Shown here: in pieces, positions 1 to 5,082 of the stretch
Layout: every line of letters starts with the position of its first letter
Numbering within the stretch: position 1 is the stretch's first letter
Assembly (NCBI GenBank): GCA_023460255.1
Contig: JAEWQZ010000292.1
Coordinates: 1 to 9,465 of the forward strand
Source of the DNA: Actinomycetes bacterium
GTDB taxonomy: Bacteria > Actinomycetota > Actinomycetes > Actinomycetales > Cellulomonadaceae
Direction of reading: 5' to 3'
Length of the DNA stretch: 9,465 nucleotides
Notes under the pieces: generated by a model
Database searches by the model: none
Told to the model about the DNA's origin: nothing
The model's input: the letters and a program-made list of their open reading frames with translations, nothing else
Translations under genes and position numbers: made by a program

Positions 1-1565
1 GCGACGGACGCGGCCACCGTCGCCATCGCCAGGGGCGACGCCTGGACCTGGCCCTGGCCGATCATCGCGGCGGCGTGCTCGGTGCCGGTGACGTCGTCGG
101 GCACCGCACCCAGGAACGCCGGGAAGCCGAGCGCCGGCTCGGTGCCGAAGCCCAGCGCGGCCGCGGCCTCCGCGCGGGCGGCGGCGTCCACGACCGACGC
201 CGTGCCGATGAAGGCCGTGTTGCACGAGTGCGCGAGCGCCGTGCGCAGCGTGATGCTCCCGAGCCCCGCCCGCGGGTAGTCGGGGAAGTTGTGGAACGTC
301 CGACCGTCGACGGTCACCGAGTCCGGGCAGTCCAGCGGGCTCTGGGGCGTGTACCCCGCCCGCAGGAGCGCGAGCGCGTCGACGACCTTGAACACCGAGC
401 CGGGCGCGGCGGTGGCAAGGGTGGCCGTGGAGTGGCCCCCGCCGCCGGGACCGCTCGCGGCGGCCAGCACCGCGCCCGTCGAGGGCCTGATCGCGACCAG
501 ACCGCTCGCCGGCCCCACGCCGGACAGGACCGCCTCGGCGGCGCCCTGGTAGGCGGTCTCCAGCGTCGTGACCAGTGGTTCGCCCGGCACGGGGTCGAGG
601 TGGAAGAGCTCGGTCTCGTCGCCCGTGTCGGCCCGGCGGAGCACCACCGTCTGCCCGGGGCGCCCCCGCAGCTGCTCGTCGTACTGGCGCTGGAGGCCCG
701 AGAGGCCGGCCATGTCGCCCGCGCTGACCGCGCCCCCGGACTCCTCGATGATCTCCGCCGTCGCCGGGCCGGCCGTGCCGAGCAGGGGTCGCGCGAAGGT
801 GCGGGTGGGTGCCAGGGGGCGCATGTCGCGCACGGTGAGGGCGCCAGGGACGGCCGCGAACGCCTCGAGGTCGACGCCCGGGTCCGCCTCGCGCACCACG
901 AGCGCCTCGACGAAGGCGCGCTCGCCCGACGCCGCGACACGCTCGACGTAGTCCGCCGCGTCGAGCCCGAGCAGGGTGGCGATCCGCTGCGCGGAGTCGG
1001 GCTGGCCGGTCGCGTCGATGCGGGTCTTGTCCAGGCCGAGGCGAAGCACCGGACGCGGCTCGACGAGCACCTCCGCACCGCCCGCCCCGAGCACGACGGC
1101 GCGCTCCGCGGTGGTCCGGTTCACGCCGAGGACCAGGCCCTCGAGGAGGTCGTCGTGCACCACGTGCAGCGACCACCGCACGGCCCAGGCGTCGTCGACC
1201 TGCTCGAGCGGCGCCGTCGTCGTGTAGGTCCAGTCGGTCTCGCCCGCGTCCAGGTCCCACGTCCAGGCGAGGGTCGCGGTGGCGCTGGGCGGGTCGGCGT
1301 CGTCGTCGGCGGCGACCGCCTCCACGGTGACGGCCGGGGTCGTGGGGGACAGGCCCTCGATCGCGGCGGTCAGCGCGGCCGTCGCCTCGGCCCCGGTCGC
1401 ACCGACCAGGGGCACGTCGGCGAGGTCCCCGGCGGTCAGCGCCGCGGCGAGCTGCTCCGCCACGGGTCCGGGCTCCGGCTCCTCCGCCGAGCAGGCGACC
1501 AGACCGACGGCCACGAGTGCCGCTGCGGTGACCCTGACTGCCGTGCCTCTGACCGCTGCGCCCAC
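1..1565 (-). CDS. Class B penicillin-binding protein, lipoprotein, C-terminus cut by window edge
   Basis: Peptidoglycan transpeptidase that cross-links stem peptides on the outer face of the membrane. About 521 codons are visible. The N-terminus has a hydrophobic signal and a lipobox LVAC with Cys25, so the mature protein is probably lipid-anchored. Residues about 28-145 look like the NTF2-like MecA_N domain. Residues about 150-310 look like the PBP dimerisation domain (TRTFARPLLGTAG). From about 350 comes the transpeptidase domain, with the SxxK motif SVFK (catalytic Ser390, Lys393), the SxN motif SCN (Ser447, Asn449) and the block GQGQVQASPLAMA. The third motif, KTG, should follow just past the left edge, so its absence is a window effect. 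The GTG start at 1565 is supported by a GAGGAAGGAG ribosome-binding site 5 nt upstream. It resembles the PBP2a/PbpA-like class of actinobacterial PBPs. Family sure; exact paralogue unknown. Confidence 0.93.
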   Translation of the reverse strand, partial: MGAAVRGTAVRVTAAALVAVGLVACSAEEPEPGPVAEQLAAALTAGDLADVPLVGATGAEATAALTAAIEGLSPTTPAVTVEAVAADDDADPPSATATLAWTWDLDAGETDWTYTTTAPLEQVDDAWAVRWSLHVVHDDLLEGLVLGVNRTTAERAVVLGAGGAEVLVEPRPVLRLGLDKTRIDATGQPDSAQRIATLLGLDAADYVERVAASGERAFVEALVVREADPGVDLEAFAAVPGALTVRDMRPLAPTRTFARPLLGTAGPATAEIIEESGGAVSAGDMAGLSGLQRQYDEQLRGRPGQTVVLRRADTGDETELFHLDPVPGEPLVTTLETAYQGAAEAVLSGVGPASGLVAIRPSTGAVLAAASGPGGGGHSTATLATAAPGSVFKVVDALALLRAGYTPQSPLDCPDSVTVDGRTFHNFPDYPRAGLGSITLRTALAHSCNTAFIGTASVVDAAARAEAAAALGFGTEPALGFPAFLGAVPDDVTGTEHAAAMIGQGQVQASPLAMATVAASV

Positions 1566-1570
1566 CTGCG

Positions 1571-1580
1571 CTCCTTCCTC
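1571..1580 (-). promoter_or_regulatory. Ribosome-binding site of the PBP gene
   Basis: On the minus strand GAGGAAGGAG lies 5 nt before the GTG at 1565-1563. It is strong and decides the start, which places the lipobox cysteine at residue 25. Confidence 0.8.
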
Positions 1581-1670
1581 GTGCCGGGGCGCACGTCGGC
1601 CCCACCGGGTCCGACGAACGGCGGGGGCCCGACCGTTGCAGTCTGGCGCAGGACGCCGCCCCCGGACGCG

Positions 1671-1706
1671 CGAACGGCCGTCCCCGCATGCGGGGACGGC
1701 CGTTCG
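1671..1706 (-). terminator. Perfect 36-bp palindrome downstream of cspA
   Basis: The 18-nt arm CGAACGGCCGTCCCCGCA is followed at once by its exact reverse complement. In RNA this gives a very stable GC-rich hairpin with a small loop around GCAUGC. It starts 33 nt beyond the cspA stop and lies before the PBP start, both on the minus strand, so its likely role is to end or stabilise cspA transcripts and insulate the PBP gene. There is no U-run after it, which is common for actinobacterial terminators. Because the palindrome is symmetric, it could act on either strand. Confidence 0.7.
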
Positions 1707-1715
1707 TGGCACGTG

Positions 1716-1735
1716 TCGCCGGCAGTCGCCGGCGA
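1716..1735 (-). terminator. Short GC hairpin directly after cspA stop
   Basis: TCGCCGGC (1716-1723), a four-base loop, then GCCGGCGA (1728-1735) form a perfect 8-bp stem beginning 4 nt after the cspA stop codon. With the 36-bp palindrome just beyond, it makes a tandem pair. It could be part of a bipartite terminator or a 3'-end stabiliser of an abundant small mRNA. Confidence 0.5.
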
Positions 1736-1739
1736 GCGT

Positions 1740-1943
1740 TCAGATGGCGCGGATGTTCGCGGCCTGGGGGCCCTTGGCGCCCTGGGTCACGTCGAACTCG
1801 ACCTTCTGGTTCTCCTCGAGCGAGCGGTAGCCCGACCCGGTGATCGCGGAGTAGTGGGCGAAGACGTCAGCGCCGCCCTCGTCGGGGGCGATGAAGCCGA
1901 AGCCCTTCTCGCTGTTGAACCACTTCACGGTTCCAGTAGCCAT
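1740..1943 (-). CDS. cspA: Cold-shock protein, CspA family
   Basis: Small single-domain nucleic-acid chaperone that binds single-stranded RNA and DNA and keeps mRNAs translatable, especially in the cold. The 67-residue length is normal for the family. The sequence starts MATGTVKWFNSEKGFGFI, with aromatic Trp8, Phe9, Phe15 and Phe17. RNP1 is KGFGFI (13-18) and RNP2 is VFAHY (27-31), the actinobacterial variant of VFVHF. The ATG at 1943 has a GGAAGGAG ribosome-binding site 6 nt upstream (1950-1957). Two hairpins follow the stop. The gene is divergent from the fatty acid desaturase. Family certain; whether it is cold-induced or constitutive cannot be read from sequence alone. Confidence 0.97.
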   Translation of the reverse strand: MATGTVKWFNSEKGFGFIAPDEGGADVFAHYSAITGSGYRSLEENQKVEFDVTQGAKGPQAANIRAI

Positions 1944-1949
1944 GGGGAG

Positions 1950-1957
1950 CTCCTTCC
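1950..1957 (-). promoter_or_regulatory. Ribosome-binding site of cspA
   Basis: GGAAGGAG on the minus strand, 6 nt before the ATG at 1943. It is a strong site, as expected for a highly expressed cold-shock gene. Confidence 0.8.
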
Positions 1958-2062
1958 AGAGCAGTCAACCGGCCCGCGTGTCGGGTCCGGTCGTCACGGG
2001 GACTTCTTCTGCTCCTTCAGGGCAAAGCACCAGGGCACAGAGACGAACCACCTGCAACGTGG

Positions 2063-2087
2063 CCCCAGCCTACAGGACGGCCTGGGG
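2063..2087. promoter_or_regulatory. Inverted repeat in the cspA upstream region
   Basis: CCCCAG at 2063-2068 pairs with CTGGGG at 2082-2087; inner CC and GG can extend the stem with one bulged base. On the minus strand it contains TAGGCT (2072-2067), a plausible TAnnnT -10 box for cspA that would give a 5' leader of roughly 115-120 nt. It is thus either an operator over the cspA promoter or a hairpin in a long cold-shock 5' leader. Evidence is structural only. Confidence 0.3.
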
Positions 2088-2112
2088 AAATCCACTGTCG
2101 TCGGAGGAGGAA

Positions 2113-2145
2113 ACCTACGCCTGCGGAGGTTACGCTTGCGTATCC
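2113..2145. promoter_or_regulatory. Two tandem near-palindromes, probable operator
   Basis: Two 18-bp elements overlap end to end. The first is ACCTACGC-CT-GCGGAGGT (2113-2130), 7 of 8 arm positions paired. The second is GGTTACGC-TT-GCGTATCC (2128-2145), also 7 of 8, with the perfect core TACGC-TT-GCGTA. Both contain TACGCYTGCG, and these cores repeat with a 15-bp offset. Paired inverted repeats of this size suit a dimeric regulator such as a TetR-family protein, a class that controls desaturase genes in several bacteria. They lie 46-78 bp upstream of the desaturase ATG and within the divergent region shared with cspA. No regulator gene is in the window. Confidence 0.55.
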
Positions 2146-2190
2146 ACGATGTGCTCCTGCGCGTCGCCCCCCAGCTCCCGGAGCGTGCGC

Positions 2191-3315
2191 ATGACAGCGT
2201 TGCACCCAGCGGCCCCCGCCACCGCCCTCGCACCCGACTCCGCGCCGGCCCTCGACGGGCGGCCCCGCGAGCGTCAGGTCTCGGACTTCACGGCCCTGTC
2301 CCGGGCCGTCACCGAGGCCGGGCTCATGCGCCGGCGGCACGGGTACTACTGGACCCAGTTCGCGGTCCTGACGGCGCTGCTGGTGGCGATCGGCGTGGGT
2401 GTGGTGCTGTTCGGCGACACGTGGTGGCAGTTGGGTCTCGCGGCGGCGCTCGCCCTCGTCCTGGGGCAGGTCATGTTCCTCGGGCACGATGCGGCGCACC
2501 GCCAGATCTTCGCCTCGGGCCGCTGGAACGACTGGTCCAGCCTGGTCATCGCCAACCTCTACGCCGGGATGAGCTACGGCTGGTGGCAGCACAAGCACAG
2601 CCGCCACCACGCGAAGCCCAACCAGGCAGGCGCCGACCCCGACATCGCCCCCGGGGTGCTCGTCTTCCACACGGAGGACGAGCAGGCGTCGCCGGTCACC
2701 CGGCTGGGCCGGTGGGCGCGCGCCCGGCAGGGCTGGCTGTTCTTCCCGCTGCTCCTGCTCGAGGGCCTGAACCTCCACGTGTCCGGCGTGCGGACGATCC
2801 TCGGCCGCGGGCCCGTCAAGCGGCGCCCGGTGGAGATCGTGTTCGTCACCCTGCGGCTCGGCGGATACCTCGCCCTCGTGTTCTGGGCCCTGCCCGTCGG
2901 GATGGCGTTCGCCTTCCTCGGCGTCCAGCTGGGCCTGTTCGGGCTCTACATGGGAGCCGTGTTCGCGCCCAACCACAAGGGCATGCCGATCGTGCCGCGC
3001 GACGCCAAGGTCGACTTCCTGCGGCGGCAGGTGCTGATGAGCCGCAACGTCACCGGCAGCCGGTTCGTGGACTGGTTCACCGGCGGGCTCAACCACCAGG
3101 TCGAGCACCACCTGTTCCCGAGCATGCCGCGCCCGCACCTGCGCCGGGCGCGCCCGATCGTGCGGGAGTTCTGCGCCGAGAAGGGCATCGACTACACCGA
3201 GACGACCCTGTTCGGGTCGTGGGCGCGGGTGGTGCGCTACCTCAACGAGGTGGGTCTGCGAGCGGCCGATCCGTTCCAGTGCCCGCTGACGCTGGAGCTG
3301 CGCTCGGCGCGGTGA
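2191..3315 (+). CDS. Membrane fatty acid desaturase (acyl-lipid/acyl-CoA type)
   Basis: Integral-membrane di-iron enzyme that puts a double bond into fatty acyl chains, using O2 and electrons from a reductase. The 374-residue protein shows the three histidine boxes: HDAAH (99-103), HKHSRHH (134-140) and HQVEHH (302-307), plus the NHKG motif near 261-264. Hydrophobic segments lie at about 55-75, 81-97, 181-192 and 219-258, the expected two-hairpin pattern. The ATG at 2191 has GGAG at 2180-2183, 7 nt upstream. The frame stays open further upstream, with an in-frame GTG at 2185 and an ATG at 2149, but those lack a ribosome-binding site. It resembles the actinobacterial DesA3/linoleoyl-CoA-desaturase-like group; regiospecificity cannot be told. 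It is divergent from cspA, and its last 74 nt overlap the 3' end of the opposing DUF4395 gene. Confidence 0.94.
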   Translation: MTALHPAAPATALAPDSAPALDGRPRERQVSDFTALSRAVTEAGLMRRRHGYYWTQFAVLTALLVAIGVGVVLFGDTWWQLGLAAALALVLGQVMFLGHDAAHRQIFASGRWNDWSSLVIANLYAGMSYGWWQHKHSRHHAKPNQAGADPDIAPGVLVFHTEDEQASPVTRLGRWARARQGWLFFPLLLLEGLNLHVSGVRTILGRGPVKRRPVEIVFVTLRLGGYLALVFWALPVGMAFAFLGVQLGLFGLYMGAVFAPNHKGMPIVPRDAKVDFLRRQVLMSRNVTGSRFVDWFTGGLNHQVEHHLFPSMPRPHLRRARPIVREFCAEKGIDYTETTLFGSWARVVRYLNEVGLRAADPFQCPLTLELRSAR

Positions 3316-3778
3316 CCTCTGCACCGGCCCGCCGCTGCGTGGGGCCACCCAGCCGCCGGAGCAGCAGGTAGATCTCGCAGCCGAGGCAGAAGCCGAAGGC
3401 CGCGTTGAGGAAGGCGGCGGTGAGCGCGATCGCCGCCGCGACCGGGACGGCCGCCGGGGCGATCGGGCTCAGGGCGAGTCCCGCGACGGTGACGGCGAGC
3501 CCGACCGTCTGGGCGAACCGGGGCGGGGCCGGGTCCTCGAGGGTGGTCGGGGGCGCGAGCCGGGGCCGGACCCAGCGCCGGAACAGCCAGCCCTGGACCG
3601 AGCGGTGCGGCCCGCGCAGCGCGCCCACGCAGAAGAGCGTGGCCGTCACCCCGAGCAGGGCCACGGCGGCGGGTCCGGTACCGAGCACGACGGTCACGGC
3701 GAGCAGCACGGCGCTGACGACGGCGCCGAAGCGCGGCCCGCGGGGGTCGATGCCGGGGGTGGTCACCTCGTCAGCCAC
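3242..3778 (-). CDS. DUF4395 family membrane protein
   Basis: Protein of 178 residues with the DUF4395 signature IDPRGPRFGAVVSAVLLAV near the N-terminus. Hydrophobic helices lie at about 16-34, 37-53, 91-105 and 108-128, with an Arg-rich loop at about 55-75. A CLGC motif (Cys131, Cys134) sits at the start of the last hydrophobic segment. Function is unknown, but the family is often found beside thioredoxin-like genes, as here, and the CxxC suggests thiol exchange at the membrane (inference). The GTG start at 3778 overlaps the thioredoxin-like gene by 8 nt, so the two are translationally coupled. The tail from about residue 144 is Ala/Pro-rich, looks poorly conserved, and partly lies antisense to the desaturase. 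Family call good; biochemical role open. Confidence 0.85.
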   Translation of the reverse strand: MADEVTTPGIDPRGPRFGAVVSAVLLAVTVVLGTGPAAVALLGVTATLFCVGALRGPHRSVQGWLFRRWVRPRLAPPTTLEDPAPPRFAQTVGLAVTVAGLALSPIAPAAVPVAAAIALTAAFLNAAFGFCLGCEIYLLLRRLGGPTQRRAGAEVTAPSAAPASAGTGTDRPLADPPR

Positions 3779-4208
3779 CGTGCACCGCCAGCTCGAGGGC
3801 CGCCACGGCGGCCGGCCGGTCCAGGGGGCCCGACGCGCGGGTGCGCACGTCGCCGTGCGGCCCGAGCAGCAGGACGGTCGGCGTACGCAGCACCCCGAGC
3901 CGGCGGGCGAGGTCTGGGTGCTCGACGGCGTCGACCTCCACGTGCACCACTCCCGTGAGCTCGGATGCGAGGGCGCCGAGCACCCGGCTGACCTGCGGGC
4001 AGGTGGCGCAGGTCGGCGCGGAGAACTGGACGATCGTGGCCCGCTCGCCGAGCGCGCGGCCGAGGTCGGCGGCGCTCAGCCCCGCCGGGGTGGTGGCGGC
4101 CCGGAAGACGCCGTCGCGCCGCCGGGCGAGCACGAGCACCAGGGAGGCGAGGGCGAGGAGGGCGAGCACGCCGAGCGCGCGGCCGGCGGTGCTGTCGAAC
4201 AGATCCAT
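3771..4208 (-). CDS. Membrane-anchored thioredoxin-like protein
   Basis: Thiol-disulfide oxidoreductase candidate of 145 residues. One N-terminal transmembrane helix (about 11-28) is followed by RRR, then a thioredoxin fold from about 45. The redox motif is SAPTCATC (Cys67, Cys70), followed by PQV; the cis-proline is in the motif RTPTVLLL (Pro110). CATC differs from the usual CGPC, in particular lacking the proline before the second Cys. The positive charges after the helix favour a cytoplasmic thioredoxin domain by the positive-inside rule, though this is only inference. The ATG at 4208 has AGGA at 4215-4218, 6 nt upstream. It is the first full-size gene of the operon: a cysteine-rich leader ORF lies 39 nt before it and the DUF4395 gene overlaps its end. 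A similar thioredoxin-like gene (thiX) sits in sulfur-metabolism clusters of mycobacteria. Confidence 0.88.
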   Translation of the reverse strand: MDLFDSTAGRALGVLALLALASLVLVLARRRDGVFRAATTPAGLSAADLGRALGERATIVQFSAPTCATCPQVSRVLGALASELTGVVHVEVDAVEHPDLARRLGVLRTPTVLLLGPHGDVRTRASGPLDRPAAVAALELAVHGG

Positions 4209-4218
4209 GGGGCGTCCT

Positions 4219-4239
4219 GGGGGGGAGGGGGCGGGCGGG
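4219..4239 (+). other. G-quadruplex-type G-run in the template strand between leader and thioredoxin-like gene
   Basis: The plus strand carries four G-runs (7, 5, 3 and 3 Gs) separated by single bases, which fits a short-loop G-quadruplex motif. The transcript copied from it is correspondingly C-rich: 26 C and only 7 G in the 39 nt between the leader stop and the thioredoxin-like ATG. Such C-rich, G-poor RNA is typical of Rho loading sites. The position suggests a part in attenuation, but this is inference. Confidence 0.4.
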
Positions 4240-4247
4240 TCAGCTGG

Positions 4248-4331
4248 TCACGCGCAACACGCGCAGGGGCGACACACGCACGTCCGACACGTCCGCGCCA
4301 CCGGCACGGCGGTCCTCCCGGAGCTCCTCAT
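4248..4331 (-). CDS. 27-residue cysteine-rich leader peptide, probable cysteine-responsive attenuator
   Basis: An ATG at 4331 opens a 27-codon ORF ending in TGA at 4250-4248. The second half reads RTCRTCVCRPCACCA (residues 13-27): six cysteines in the last 13 residues, at positions 15, 18, 20, 23, 25 and 26. The six codons alternate TGT and TGC, although TGT should be rare in DNA this GC-rich. No ribosome-binding site precedes the ATG; instead a TAGAGT -10 box lies 9 nt upstream, so the mRNA is leaderless or nearly so. The stop is 39 nt before the thioredoxin-like ATG on the same strand. Leaderless polycysteine ORFs that tune downstream sulfur/thiol genes to cysteine supply are known in mycobacteria; the same role here is inference. 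The peptide itself probably has no separate function. Confidence 0.7.
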   Translation of the reverse strand: MRSSGRTAVPVARTCRTCVCRPCACCA

Positions 4332-4340
4332 GGTGCGGTC

Positions 4341-4346
4341 ACTCTA
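4341..4346 (-). promoter_or_regulatory. -10 box for the leader/thioredoxin/DUF4395 operon
   Basis: TAGAGT on the minus strand fits the actinobacterial TAnnnT consensus. It lies 9 nt before the leader ATG, putting the transcription start at or within about 3 nt of the start codon and leaving no space for a ribosome-binding site. The -35 region, around TTTCTC 17 nt further upstream, is weak. Confidence 0.5.
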
Positions 4347-4391
4347 ACCACTGCGACTGCCGGGAGAAAGCCGGGTGGGCCTGCGGAGGAC

Positions 4392-4934
4392 TCAGGCGTC
4401 GGTCCGCAGCCGCGCGTAGAGCACGGCGTCCCGGCGGGCCCCCGCGCGCCACCGCGCTCCCCGCAGCACGCCCTCGCGGCGGAAGCCCGCCGCCGTCAGC
4501 GCCCGCTGCTCGGCGACGTTCGTGACGTCCGTGTCGGCCTCGACGCGGTACGCGTCGGTCGTCGCGAAGAGCTCCTCGGCGAGCAGGCGCTGCGCGCGCG
4601 CCCCGATGCCGCGGCCGCGGTGGGCGGGCAGCACCGTGACGCCGATCCGCCACGCGAGGCTGCGCCGGTTCGGTCCGTAGGCGACCTGGTGGAAGGTGAG
4701 CCGCCCGAGGACCGTGCCCCGCGCGTCGGAGATCACCCGCGAGCCGGAGCGGAAGACGCCGTGGTGGGCGTCGGCGAGGTCCGCGTCGTCGTACCAGTCG
4801 TGCTCGGTGCGGACCTCGGGCGTGCCGAGCGTGTCCAGCACCGGGGTGTCCGTCGGCGTGGCCGCGCGCAGGACGACGTCGTCGGGGCCGGGCAGGTCGT
4901 GGGGAGTCGGCGGCACCAGCCGAGCATGGCGCAC
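4392..4934 (-). CDS. GNAT family N-acetyltransferase (RimJ/RimL-like)
   Basis: Acetyl-CoA-dependent N-acetyltransferase of 180 residues. The fold begins near VVLRAATPTDTPVLD (20-34). The acetyl-CoA-binding motif A is VTVLPAHRGRGIG (99-111), with the R-G-R-G-I-G pyrophosphate loop. Motif B follows with TNVAEQRALTAAGF (138-151), typical of RimJ/RimL-type enzymes that modify N-terminal amines, antibiotics or small molecules. The substrate cannot be told. The GTG at 4934 has only a weak, badly spaced GGTGGG before it. A second in-frame GTG at 4916 has CATGCT exactly 6 nt upstream and may be the true leaderless start, giving 174 residues. The gene is divergent from the MFS exporter, and joint control is possible. 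Confidence 0.88.
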   Translation of the reverse strand: MRHARLVPPTPHDLPGPDDVVLRAATPTDTPVLDTLGTPEVRTEHDWYDDADLADAHHGVFRSGSRVISDARGTVLGRLTFHQVAYGPNRRSLAWRIGVTVLPAHRGRGIGARAQRLLAEELFATTDAYRVEADTDVTNVAEQRALTAAGFRREGVLRGARWRAGARRDAVLYARLRTDA

Positions 4935-4946
4935 CCCACCGCCGGA

Positions 4947-5016
4947 GGCGAGGTACGCCGGCGGCGAAATTGCCTCGCCACCCGATCATTTCCCCGGGTT
5001 CAATCGGTCGACCCGG
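4947..5016. promoter_or_regulatory. Cluster of inverted repeats between GNAT and MFS genes
   Basis: Three spaced inverted repeats fall in the divergent region: GGCGAGG (4947-4953) with CCTCGCC (4973-4979), CCGAT (4982-4986) with ATCGG (5003-5007), and CCGGGT (4994-4999) with ACCCGG (5011-5016). They could be operators for a regulator of the exporter, as MFS drug pumps are often repressor-controlled. Arms are short and GC-rich, so chance is a real alternative. No convincing -10/-35 pair was found here. Confidence 0.25.
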
Positions 5017-5082
5017 TCAGGCTGCACGCCGGCCGCCCGCGCGACGCCGCGCTCCCATCGCCACCACGACCCGGGGACCCGT

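Noticed and set aside
1..380. PBP as a degraded gene lacking the KTG motif
   Set aside because: The reading frame is intact to the edge and KTG normally lies after the SPLAMA block, that is, beyond position 1.
1891..2190. N-terminal extension of the desaturase frame
   Set aside because: The extra 100 codons overlap the cspA 5' end and control region, have no ribosome-binding site and do not resemble desaturases; the ATG at 2191 has a suitable GGAG.
1994..2233. 79-codon minus-strand ORF upstream of cspA
   Set aside because: It overlaps the desaturase start and the palindromes, lacks a ribosome-binding site and has no recognisable motif.
75..3371. 1098-codon open frame on the plus strand
   Set aside because: It runs antisense to the PBP and cspA genes and out of frame with the desaturase. 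Its translation is Arg/Ala/Gly-rich low-complexity sequence with no motif, as expected for a shadow frame in GC-rich DNA.
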